This document shows, piece by piece, positions 35,548 to 45,500 of a stretch of 64,000 nt of DNA. The DNA is taken from assembly GCA_004431415.1 (NCBI GenBank), contig QPMI01000178.1, forward strand, positions 1 to 64,000, read 5' to 3'. The notes beneath the pieces were generated by a model that made no database searches, was not told the DNA's origin, and worked only from the letters and a program-made list of their open reading frames with translations. Source of the DNA: Cyanophora paradoxa (taxonomy: Eukaryota; Glaucocystophyceae; Cyanophorales; Cyanophoraceae). The position numbers were made by a program, and so were the translations under genes. Each line of letters begins with the position of its first letter. The stretch's first letter is position 1.

Positions 35548-35581
35548 ACCCGAAGGCCGGGCGAGCCTCGCGCGTGTTCCA

Positions 35582-36677
35582 TCACTGCTTGGGGGCGGGG
35601 GTCCCGCCCTCGGGGGCGGCCTCGGGGCCGGGGGGGGCCGGGGCGCGGGCGAGGCGGAAGAGGCAGCGGGGGGCGCCCTGGGCGAGGGTCTCGGGCCGCT
35701 CGAAGCGTACCCCGTGGCGCTCGGGCGAGAGCGCCGAGAAGAACACCGCGTCGAACCCGCAGAAGAGCGGTACCAGCTGCGAACGAAGGGGGGGGGTACG
35801 GGGCGCCGGCGTCAGGGGGGCAGCAGGGGGGGGGGGGGCAGGGCGGACTTCCTCCGCGTCGTTCTCGCGGAAGTAGCTGTTGTAGAAGCACTTCGTCACG
35901 GTCGTCTCGTGCTGCACCGCCCTCCCCTCTGCGGCGCGGCGCAATTCAGAGAGGGGCGCCGGGCGCCGAGCCGCGGGGGCGGGCGGGGCGGGCGGGGGCG
36001 CGCCGGGCGTGCGCTGGGTGTCGTGGGCGACCTCGAAGGCCTTGCCCCAGTCCATCTCCATCGTCCGTGCCATGCTGATCGCCGCTGCGGGGGGCTCAGG
36101 CGGCGCGCGAGGCGGAAGAGAGAGCGCGCTGCGGGGCGGAGCGGAGCGGCGCGGCGGGGCGCGGGGCGGCGCGCACACTCCATGGGGTCGCGCGACATCC
36201 AGAGGCGGAACTTGACGAGCATCTGGGGGATCGCCTGGCCCTCGTCCCCGAGCGGGCGCCGGAGGACCTCCTTCGCCTCGTGCCGGTTCATGTTCATGTA
36301 GGGCAGGATCGCGCGGTAGCTCGCCAGCATCAGCGCGCTCTGCTGCAGCATCGCCATGCTCCGCTCGTCGGCCAGCGCGCCCCGCTTCGCCTCCACCAGC
36401 TCCGCGAAGTCCGTGGCGATCTTGCTGCGGGGCGGCGGCCGCGGCCGGCGGGGTGAGCCCCGCGGCCCTGCGTTCGCCGCGGCGCCGCGAGAGGAGCGCG
36501 CACGCACCCGCAGAGCTCCTTCTCGCGGCCGGCGAGCTGGTGGATCGTCCCAAAGTGCTGCTCCAGCTGCGCCAGGTTCTGCTTCAGGAAGTTCATCTCC
36601 AGCCACGCCGCCACGCCGCGGGCGGCCATGGTCGGGCGCTGCTCGCTGGAGGACGGCTCTTTCGCCTCGCCGCTCAT
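35582..36677 (-). CDS. L-2-amino-thiazoline-4-carboxylic acid hydrolase-family protein
   Basis: Start ATG at 36677 (MSGEAKEPSSSEQRPTMAAR). Four exons: the first ends at 36508, intron 36425-36507 (83 bp); the second carries RSMAMLQQSALMLASYRA and ends DPME; the third starts AISMARTMEMDWGKAFEV and ends HETTVTKCFYNSYFRENDAEE; the fourth is LVPLFCGFDAVFFSALSP ... GVRFERPETLAQGAPRCLFR. The T-V-T-x-C ... pattern, PLFC/D and the closing T-L-A-x-G-x-x-x-C-x-F phrase are hallmarks of the ATC-hydrolase family, mostly bacterial; the named enzyme opens a thiazoline ring on the way to L-cysteine. Real substrate here unknown. The third intron has a CTTCGTTCGCAG acceptor. Confidence 0.75.
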
Positions 36678-37945
36678 GCGCCTCAAGGCCGCTCCGCGCC
36701 AATGAGCGACGGGGCTCAGAGCCGCGGGGTTCGGCCGGGCGAGCGCTGCCACTGGGTGCGGCGCTACCGCGCGAGCTGCCCGCAGCGGCGCTCGCGCACA
36801 GCGCTGCGCCGTGTGCGTGCGCCGTGCGAGCATCGATAGCGTCTGCGTGTTCCTGCTGCCCGCTCTGATAGCAGCGTTCGCTTGCTAAAGTAGCTTGTAG
36901 CTTCGCTGCTTCTGCGTGTTTCCGGCGCGGTCTTGCGCGGGGGGTACAAGTCTGAGCGAGCGGGTACAACAAGCCTCGAGCTCAGTTTCCAAGAATGAAT
37001 TCGAATTGTTTGTGATTCATTCTTTTTTTCATCTGAGCGCGCTTGCCCCCCACGAGCTCGGCGAGCGGCGAGCGCGATCTCGCGAACTCGAGCTCATATC
37101 GTATATATAATTCGTATTCCAATCTCCGATCGCGACCGATCGAAACTTTCTCTGCCAAGTTTGGGGGTGCTCATGTCAGCCTCATGATACAGCGTCTGCG
37201 CATGCGAGGCGTCTGCGCATGCGCCGCGGCGCATGCGAGGCACAGCGAGCTCGCGCGCGATATCGATCGATCACGAATCATGATCACGACTCGGCGATCA
37301 TCCGATCGCGATGATCGGATCGCCCACGAAGTTCCCCGTAGATTCTGGGCCGAATGACTCTGGACCACTGGCTGGGCCAACATTAGGCTAGGCCCTAGCT
37401 ATATATATATAGCCTGCGCAGTGCGCATACAGTACAAGCTTAAGTCTGCACGCTTTTGAAGCTCTAGCCTCTTAGCTGCCTATAGCTGTGCATTGCGCAT
37501 TGCGCACGTGATCATGCATATTTTAAGATATATGAGCTTCCAATTCTCAGAGTCTCAGAATCTGAGCTGAGCGAGGCTCAGCGTCGAGTCAGCGACCTCA
37601 TATACGCATGTACTGATCATCATGGCATGAGTCAGCCGCTCGCGAGTCGCGATCGCGATATGAGCCTGAGAATCAGTTTTTGTTTCCTGAATCAATTATC
37701 TGCTTCCCGGAGACCGTCGCGGCCCGGCGGGGGTAACGTCCCCGGGACGCTACTGCAGTTTAATTTGCAGTTGCGAAGCCTTGAACTGCAGGCTTGAAGG
37801 CCTAGGCCTGCCACAGGCTAAGCGCGCGCACTGCGGCAGCAGCTGTCGCCAGCTTGTTGGGCAAGAGCACGTAGTCGCGCGCTGATCCTCAGAACTTCGG
37901 AACTAGTGTGCGCGCGCGGGCGGCTGTCGAACCAGCGAGCGCACC
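36678..37945. other. Divergent intergenic region marking the fall in GC
   Basis: No gene seen. GC drops sharply from about 36.8 kb. The DNA is full of palindromic words: TGCGCATGCG clusters at 37197-37235, ATCGATCGAT near 37261, a TATATATATA run near 37401, and TGCGCATTGCGCATTGCGCA near 37490. Promoters for both neighbours must lie here, but I cannot place them. Confidence 0.55.
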
Positions 37946-40900
37946 ATGGCCAGCGCTAGCATTCCTAGCGCCGGCAAATCGCTGTGCTGCGCCGCGGAGC
38001 TGTACGCGAAGACGAAGGAAGGGCCCTCCAAGAGCGTCTGCGCCATCACCGAAGACAAGAAGATCGAAGAGAAGTGCTGCGGAGTCTATCAGGTTCGTGA
38101 TTATAAGCGCGCGCCCAGTATAAGGGCGCGCGCATATCTTTAATTTAGGTCCTGAGGCACTTGACTGAGTGCACGCGAACGTCGAACAACGCCAGGTGAA
38201 AGAGGAGTGGCGTTCGTGGGCATGCTCTGGCGTCGACGGCCAGGGCGACACCCGCGGTTACTGCCGCTTCTATGAGGGCGCCGAGGTATGCACGCGCGCA
38301 CGCGCGCGCGGATCATCGGATTGCGCGCGCGTGCCCCGTCTGCGCGCACTCTTGTGCTTAACAGATAGACGGCCCGGCAGAACCCGTGGCAGTGCTGGGG
38401 GGCGGACATCGTCGTCGGTGGCGGCTATGTCACTACAACTGTCCTTGTCGTCGTTTTCGTATACTTTTTCATCGCTCTCTGGTAATTATAAGCGGCGCTG
38501 CGGCCCGGGCCTTGTCGACGTTCCATCCCCGCACATCACGTGTTTCTGATCATGAGTCTCGTTCTTTTCAGCGCAAGCATCACTTGCTTGTGTCGTTACC
38601 AAAAGAAGGGCTACGTCGGAAAAGGAGAGCAGAAGCCCGCGGGCTGGCTTCTTTTCCAGATCTTTTGCTTCGTTCCAGTCTGCGGGGTGCGCGCATGCGC
38701 ATGTGACTGATTATTTGCAATTATATATATATAAATATAACACGCGCGTGTATGTGTACAGTTCTGGCTGGCCGAGTCCTTCTTCAAGGGTCGCATGGCT
38801 GGAAGAACTGGATCCAAGAAACCTGAGCGCAAGGTTCGCCAGGCTCATTTTAATTTTACAATGAAGTCTGATAAAATATATATATTGGGCGCCTCCAGAT
38901 ATTTGGCGATCCCGCACCATCGGCTGGGATTGTGCGCCATGGTATGTGCTCTCCATCAATATTTGCTGTAGTATGCTACATATTAATGCACGTATATTGC
39001 CGATGCGAACGCAGGGGAAATGCACTACTCGCGGGATCCTCGGACGTGTCTGTTCATGACTTCGCACGTCTGGGATGACTCCGTCACAACCGACGACAAG
39101 AAGGCATTTGCGGCGAAGTTGAACCCGCCGCCAGTAGCGATGGAACCGCAGCCGAACTCGAATGCGGGACAAGATCTATCGGTGCAAGTGCAGAAGGCGC
39201 GCTTCATCTTCGACAAGATCGCTGCTCTTGGGGTGCAACGAACCACAAGCAAGATTGCGATGTCGCAGCAGAACACGAAGCTGCTCAACAAAGATAAATG
39301 GGTGTACCCTGACGTTCAGGACTTCCTTCGCTGTGCGGAATCAGTCGCCATTCAACTTGGATTCCAGGGCAGCGGCGTGTGGTTTGATGCCCAGGTCAGA
39401 TCGCATTTGATTCGATGAACCCCCTTTCGACTTAATCTAATCATAAAGCCTTCGAGCAGTCCAATGATCAGTCAAGTGCGACCGGAATTATGAACGAGGT
39501 TGTGGGTGGCTGGCAGGGTACGTGTACATGTTTCCCGTCGCCAATCGCCAGATTTTTGGGAGGCTCACGCATAAATCAAATATTGCAGGATACGCAAAAC
39601 GGCCTACTCTGCTCATGTACTTGTGCACGAGGCCAACTGCCACAATACTCAAACAGTGCATCGAGAGTGGGGCTTCCGCGAAGGAGTAAGCAATTTTAAT
39701 ATCGATATCGATTTCACGCGTTCAATTGAATTATGTCTGATCTCGGTTCATCGGTATCAGTATTTACGAAATCATCAAAGTAAAGAAACTAATTCCGAAT
39801 CGGTACGCTTGAAATGCTATTCCACTTTCAATTTCAATGTGTGATTCAATTTCTGGCTCGCAAACTTGAAGTTTGTGGATTGCGGCGGAAATCAAAGTGC
39901 AGCAGCTGCAGGAGACTTTAAAGACCTCGTCACGGCGCGACTTTCGCCTCCACAAGAACATTGTGTTCTCTTTCCTCTCAATGGCTCGCTTCTACGGCTG
40001 GGTGCGCTGTAATCTAGTCTTTGATTCACTCGTCTAGAAGCTTTACTTTGCGCCGCAGACGTATTCGCCAAAGCAAATGCTTCCGGCGATGATTGCTGTG
40101 CATCGATCGATGCAGGACTGCATCGAGAACTTCCCGTTGGTCGGTGACCTCCAAAGCGATCCGAACGAGAAGGACGGGATGCGGTTCGAGTTTTCCGTCC
40201 GGACCAACCTCATCTCTAAAGGCGCCCACGAGAGCTTGTCGGGCGCCGCTGCTGCTCTCCGCCGATACGATTGCACCGTCGCGGTCGATCGGTAAGCACT
40301 CTCGAAAAACATTTCCTTTTATTAATTAATATTAGTACATACTATGACATCATTACTCATACATTCGCGGCTCAGCTTCAAGATTTATAACCTGGCCAAG
40401 ACGCAGCACTGGATTCCAACGAAAACTTTGGAGGGCGATGCGAAGTCGATCCGATCGGCAGCTAAGAAGCTGGAAGTGATGTCCGTGGATGAGATACAGG
40501 AGCTCGTCGAGCAGGAGCTCGCGCTCGACATGAAGATTGACAGTGCCACTGCGCTAGCGGTGGGCGTTATTGCCCGTGCAAAGGTGAGGGAGTGCGACGA
40601 ATTGGAAAACGCGGAGGCCATCGCCAAAGCCCAAAAGGAAAAATTCAACTACGAGGAGTTCGTCGTGTGCGTCTTGCATGGTTTTCAAACCTTCAATCTC
40701 CACGCATTTGTCTTCAGACTCGCACTGATGTGGACATTCTCGTGCAGTGACAAGTCGAACAAGTGGCGTATCTGTGCGGAGTTCTACTGCGAGTTCTGCT
40801 GCAAGCGCGGCACATGCGTCTGCTGCCACCGCGTCGGAGTTGCTGCGGAGCGGATGCAGACGGAACAGACTATGTCAGAGGTGCTTGATTATGACCTCGA

Positions 40901-41174
40901 TGCGAACGTCGCATGCGCATGCATGCATGCATATGGAAATAGTATTGAACGGTCTCGAGCAGGTCCTTTCTGGGATGGTACAGGTCTACGAGAAGTCCGC
41001 AAAGCCGATTGACATTGACATTCCAATGCATATGCCACATCCGCCTCCGCCTGCAGTCATCGATGTGCGTACCTCGTGTTCCGCGCCATATGCATGCTGA
41101 CATTCATCAACTGAATATATATGCATGCACCTCTGCAGCAAAATTCGAAGCAGATCGATATTGTGGTGAATTAA
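37946..41174 (+). CDS. Unidentified cysteine-rich membrane protein, multi-exon
   Basis: ATG at 37946 (MASASIPSAGKSLCCAAELY) follows a GCACC context. Introns 38093-38195 and 38286-38380 and several later ones are removable with a continuous frame. Early exons hold Cys pairs (KCCGVYQ, RSWACSG, NPWQCWGAD), then a hydrophobic stretch (VGGGYVTTTVLVVVFVYFFI), a Cys-containing link (SITCLCRYQKKG) and a second hydrophobic stretch (GWLLFQIFCFVPVCGFWLAE). A long soluble region follows (HYSRDPRTCLFMTSHVWDD; KARFIFDKIAALGVQRTTSK; ENFPLVGDLQSDPNEKDGMR), then a very Cys-dense patch (ICAEFYCEFCCKRGTCVCCH). The last exon ends KQIDIVVN and a TAA at 41172-41174. I do not recognise the family. Inference: a two-pass membrane protein with a large cytosolic region and a possible metal-binding or palmitoylated patch. 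Confidence 0.65.
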
Positions 41175-41521
41175 ACAACTGACCGTGAAGACCTCGATGC
41201 ACGCTTAGTCTGAATCAAGCCAAGTCTAGATCTGGCCAAGGTCGATGCGTGCTTAGTACTAGTCTATAGCTAGATCTAGCCAAGATCGATTAAATATCGA
41301 TCGTGAATCTGTTGCAATTGTAGCTTTATAGTCTGCTGGATTGTGAATGTATATTAAATATTTATGTACCGAAGCGACGCCCAATATATATATTGAAGCA
41401 CCTTAAGCTTCCTCGTCGACGTGGCTACCAACCTCGCCCGGCACGAAGTTTGAGCCCCAACTCTTCGACGGGGAGCTTTCTTAGCCTAGTAGGCCTGTTC
41501 GAATTCGAGGCCGCCGCGGCG

Positions 41522-41541
41522 ATGTTCTCCACGCTCCGCCC

Positions 41542-41582
<41 letters not shown>

Positions 41583-41969
41583 TTCCTTAAGCTTCCTCGG
41601 GCGCTCCGGGATCCGCGCGCCGTGCACGTCCACTTCGACGACGTCACGCTGCCGGTCCTCTCCATCGATATCGCGGCCAAACCGGCAAGGCGCTCTGCGC
41701 GGGCCTCACCGTGGACGGGAAGAAGGCGGCGTATCCTGCCGCATCATCACCTCCAACGACACGGCGCTCACCCGCCACGCTCGCCCGCGCCCCCCCCCCC
41801 CCCCCCCCTTCTCCTCCTCCCCCCCCCCCCCACCCCCCTCTCCCGCCCCCGCCTCGGCGAACGCCGCGGCGAATGTCGGCGTGGCGGCGCGGCTCGAGCT
41901 CCTCACGCTCCTCGAGCGCGACCCCTCCGCCATCGATCTTTTGGCGGTGGCGGCGATCTTAAAGCTTTG
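41522..41969 (+). pseudogene. Possible gene relic or poorly resolved small gene
   Basis: Short segments look coding but sit in different frames: MFSTLRP before the C-run, AVHVHFDDVTLPVLSIDIA (about 41616-41680), GKALCAGLTVDGKK shifted by one base, RIITSNDTALTRH, and ANVGVAARLELLTLLERD ... ending ILKL and TGA near 41969. C-tracts separate them. They could be exons with C-rich introns plus one frameshift, or a decayed copy of a gene. Family not recognised. Confidence 0.3.
41543..41582. repeat. Uninterrupted 40-C homopolymer
   Basis: Forty consecutive C residues on the plus strand. The true length is uncertain because such runs are poorly sequenced. Confidence 0.8.
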
Positions 41970-42572
41970 AGGACGACGCAGCTGCGGCTTAGAGTCACGG
42001 CTCCCTCCGGACGCTGAGTCTAGTGTAAAACTAGGCAACCGGCTTCAATGCTGAAACTAGGCAGCTAGCGGCGGCGCTCGGGCCGTGACAGCTGGCTTTA
42101 CTTCCTAGGCCTCTGAGACCCCTTCCCCCCCCTTTTCCTTCCAATTTCACTCAGCCCGCGACGCGACCCCCCCCCCCCTTAGGGCTAAGGATAACAGCTC
42201 TTCAAGCTCTCCTACAATTTGGACAGATAGATCCTGGCTAGTTTAGTTACCAATCGCTTTTCTCCCCAGTCGATGACCTTTAATACGAACATTTCCCGGT
42301 TGGGCTTAATTAAGCTTTTGCAAAAAGAACTGAAATCCAAAGCTCCAGCTCCAGCTCGATAGAGCGAAAGGCGAAAAGCTAACGCTACACTGTCTCAGAG
42401 CGGCATTCGCTCGGAGGCCGATCAGAAGACTGCTACTCCTATAGCTAGGCTGTGCCTACGTTTGCGTCTAAGCTGTATTGGAGTCCGGAGCGGGCCGGGG
42501 TTCGTCATGCCCCTTGAACGCTCGCGAGCAACGAACCCCAGCCTAGCCAGAATGAAGCTTGAATTTTTATAA

Positions 42573-45500
42573 TTACAGGTTGACAGTAGTCCCGTTCGGA
42601 TTCCGCCCGTTGTGGAACGGGTCCGGGAAGGTCGCGACGGAGACCCGCTCTGGGCCTCCGTAGGCGTGGGCGGCGCCGGATCTCGAGCGCCGCCCCCGGC
42701 CGCCGCGCCCGATGCGGTAGTAGTTCCACGCCCAGATGCCGCCCACAAGCAGGAGCACCGCTCCCTGCGAAATCATGATCAGGCTACGAATTTCAACATT
42801 CTCGCTGGAATTCGAACTGCAGCTCAACGCACGAGGCCGAGCCCGATCCCAAGGCCGAGACCGACTTGGGAGGGGCCGCTCCCGCCAGATTGACTCTGGG
42901 CCGGCTGCGCCTGCGACCACGCCGAGAGGGCCGCCGGCGTGTTCGTCCATTGCACAAACTGCACGATCCGGAGAAAATTAAACCGGAATGTATTTAAGGC
43001 GTACGGGAAGTCAAAGAGAAAAGCGAGGGCGCACGTTTGAAATGAGGACCTGTTCGCCGTCCGCTTGCACGATGCGAAGGTCGTAGGTCGTTTCCGAAGC
43101 GAGCAGCAGAGCGCGGCCCGTGGCCGAGCCGGCCCCTGTGGCGCAGCCGGCGGGAGCGGCCGGCGGGAGCTCTGCTCGAAGGGCCGTGGCCGGTCAGCGC
43201 GAAGGCATCGACATGGTTTTGCGGGCAGAGTCCGCGCACGGAAGCAGAGGCCAGCCTCGCACAGGTTGACGTTCGTGGCAGGGTGTGCACAGACGGCCGC
43301 GCCGGTGGCGCGGTCGAAGGTGCCGACCATCACCTGCGAGAAGCCGTTCGAGTCAGGCTAGGCCCAGCTACAGGCGCCAATATGCCCGTTTGCCGTGAAC
43401 TCAAAGCGCACGCTGGTGGGGACGGCGGCAAAGGTGCCAGCCAAGGCGAAGTCGGTGCTGGAAGACGAGCCGGCGCCCGTCTGAGCAGCGAGGCGGCGCG
43501 GCGAGCGGCTTGCGCAGCTCCGGATCGCGCCAAGGAGCGTGCAGTTAAGGCCCGTGCGGTTCAAGTCCAGCTCCCCGGCTGCACACGGTTGAGCACGGTT
43601 TTACAGATGATGCTAAATAAGATCGACGTACCGGGTTTCCAGATGACGGCCTGCATGTGCCGGCCCAGGGTGCGGTGGGCGTGTCATGATCAGCGGGATC
43701 GAAGCGCATCAGACGATTGAGGGCGTGTTTGCCGCACGTTTTGGATGACGACGTTCGAGCCCGTCTGCGCGTCGGTGAGGCGGACGGCGTGCGCCGTGTT
43801 CGTCGCCAGGGCGAGCAGGTGCCGGCCGGCGCCGGACGCCGCAGGGCGCGCGAAGGGACTCGACGGAATCACTGCGCCGCGAAGTTAAATAGATTCGCGG
43901 GTACGTTTTTACGTGTGCGCAAGGCGGCGCTTACCAAAGCAGACGGAGCTCGAGGGGGCCTCGCTGCCCTCGGGAATAGGCGGCGAGAGGGAGGCTTCGG
44001 CGGTGATCGCGTCGGCGAACGCGCCTCCGCTGAACCGCCCGATCTCGACCTGGAGGGCCCGTACGCGTCAGCAATTCAAGCCGTCGGAAGATTATTGCTA
44101 ATCGCAAGCAAGCTTAAGCTCACGCGGGGAGCCGAATAGAAGGTGCCGGGGACGCAGGCGGTGCGGTCGGCAGCGGAGGCCATCGGAGGTAGGCTCTTGA
44201 GGGGCGCGTTCGCAACGAAAGATCCGTCCATGGCCGGCCGCCCGATGGCGTCAAAGTTCAGCTGGATGCCGACCGCTGCGGCGTAATGAAATTGAGCGCG
44301 ATCTGGTTCTATCCTGGAAGGCCGCAGGCCTAGGCCGCACCGGGTGTCGTAACCGTGACGGCAGTGCTCCGCGGGCTGCTCCCAAGCGTGTTGCTGCAGG
44401 TGGCCACAAGGCGATAAGGCGTCAGCGGCGCCAGCCCGTCCGCCATAAGAGACATCTCGGCGGCCCGCGACGGGGGCAAGCCGCTGGCGACCTCCGCGGC
44501 TGTCTCCGCCCCGTTCGCATCCGTCCCGAGCGAAAGCAGCGAGCACTGCGCCCGGCGCAACCCGCTCAGAACGCGTCCGTCGACGTCAACCTCGATTTCG
44601 GCCGCACCTTCGAGATTGGGATGGAAGAACTGGTGGAGATATCGTACGCCTCGTTCAGGGGTACAGCGAAGGCGATGGAGACGGAGCGGAAAGTCGTGCC
44701 CAGGACGCGGGGCGAAGTCGGCGCCGCGAGGCCTGCCGATTACCGCGGGGGCGTCCATGTCAGCGGCGCCGGCGCAGCGCTTGCCTCGCTGGCGGGGACA
44801 GCCGCACCGACAGGGCGTGGCTTGAACTGCATGGCCTGCGGAAATTGAGATCAGCTCCAGAAAAAGAGATGCACGTGCAACGCGCTCACTCCCTCGACCG
44901 TTGTGGACTCTCCCGTTGCCAGATCCTGAGTTACATAATCAGCCTCGAAAGCCCTTTCACCGATCGCAATCTGCAAATGCTTATAATTACCGTGGTTGTC
45001 ATTCCTGCATTTTGAAGCGAAACGTGAGATGAGAAACGATATAAATATTGCGCGAAGCAGCGCTAGCGCACCGAGCACAGCCCCGTTGTCAAAAACTGGG
45101 CCGGAGAGGGTCTGTAGAAGGCTGCGAGCTCGGGTGCCTTTGGGCACGAGATCTCCGGACGTCGGGAGGTCGTCCGGGATCTGGCTGGTGACCTCTCCGT
45201 TCGCGTTCTGTGCGGAAACGGAATCGATGTCAGGCGTGGAAGCAGTATCAGAGAGAGCTGCTAATGTTAACCGCACCGTGTGAACGTTGGCACTGAGCGT
45301 CACGCGCGCAGGAAAAGGTCAGAAGAAGGCCGCGGTTGATATATAAACAAGACAAGACAAGACAAGACAAGATAGAGTTCCGGATTAATATATATTGAAC
45401 GCACTCGGCCAGAACGTATGTGGACGAGACGACCTTTCCGCTGCGAGGGGCGCTGGAAGTGAGATCTCGAGCTCGAGCCCGAACAGGTCAAGGCAGGAAC

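Larger units (their letters stand above)
41175..42572. other. Convergent spacer with long poly-C tracts and a possible gene relic
   Basis: Mostly non-coding. Contains a 40-C run (41543-41582), two further C-rich runs near 41790-41835 and C8-10 runs near 42125-42180. A coding-like patch is annotated separately. Confidence 0.5.
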
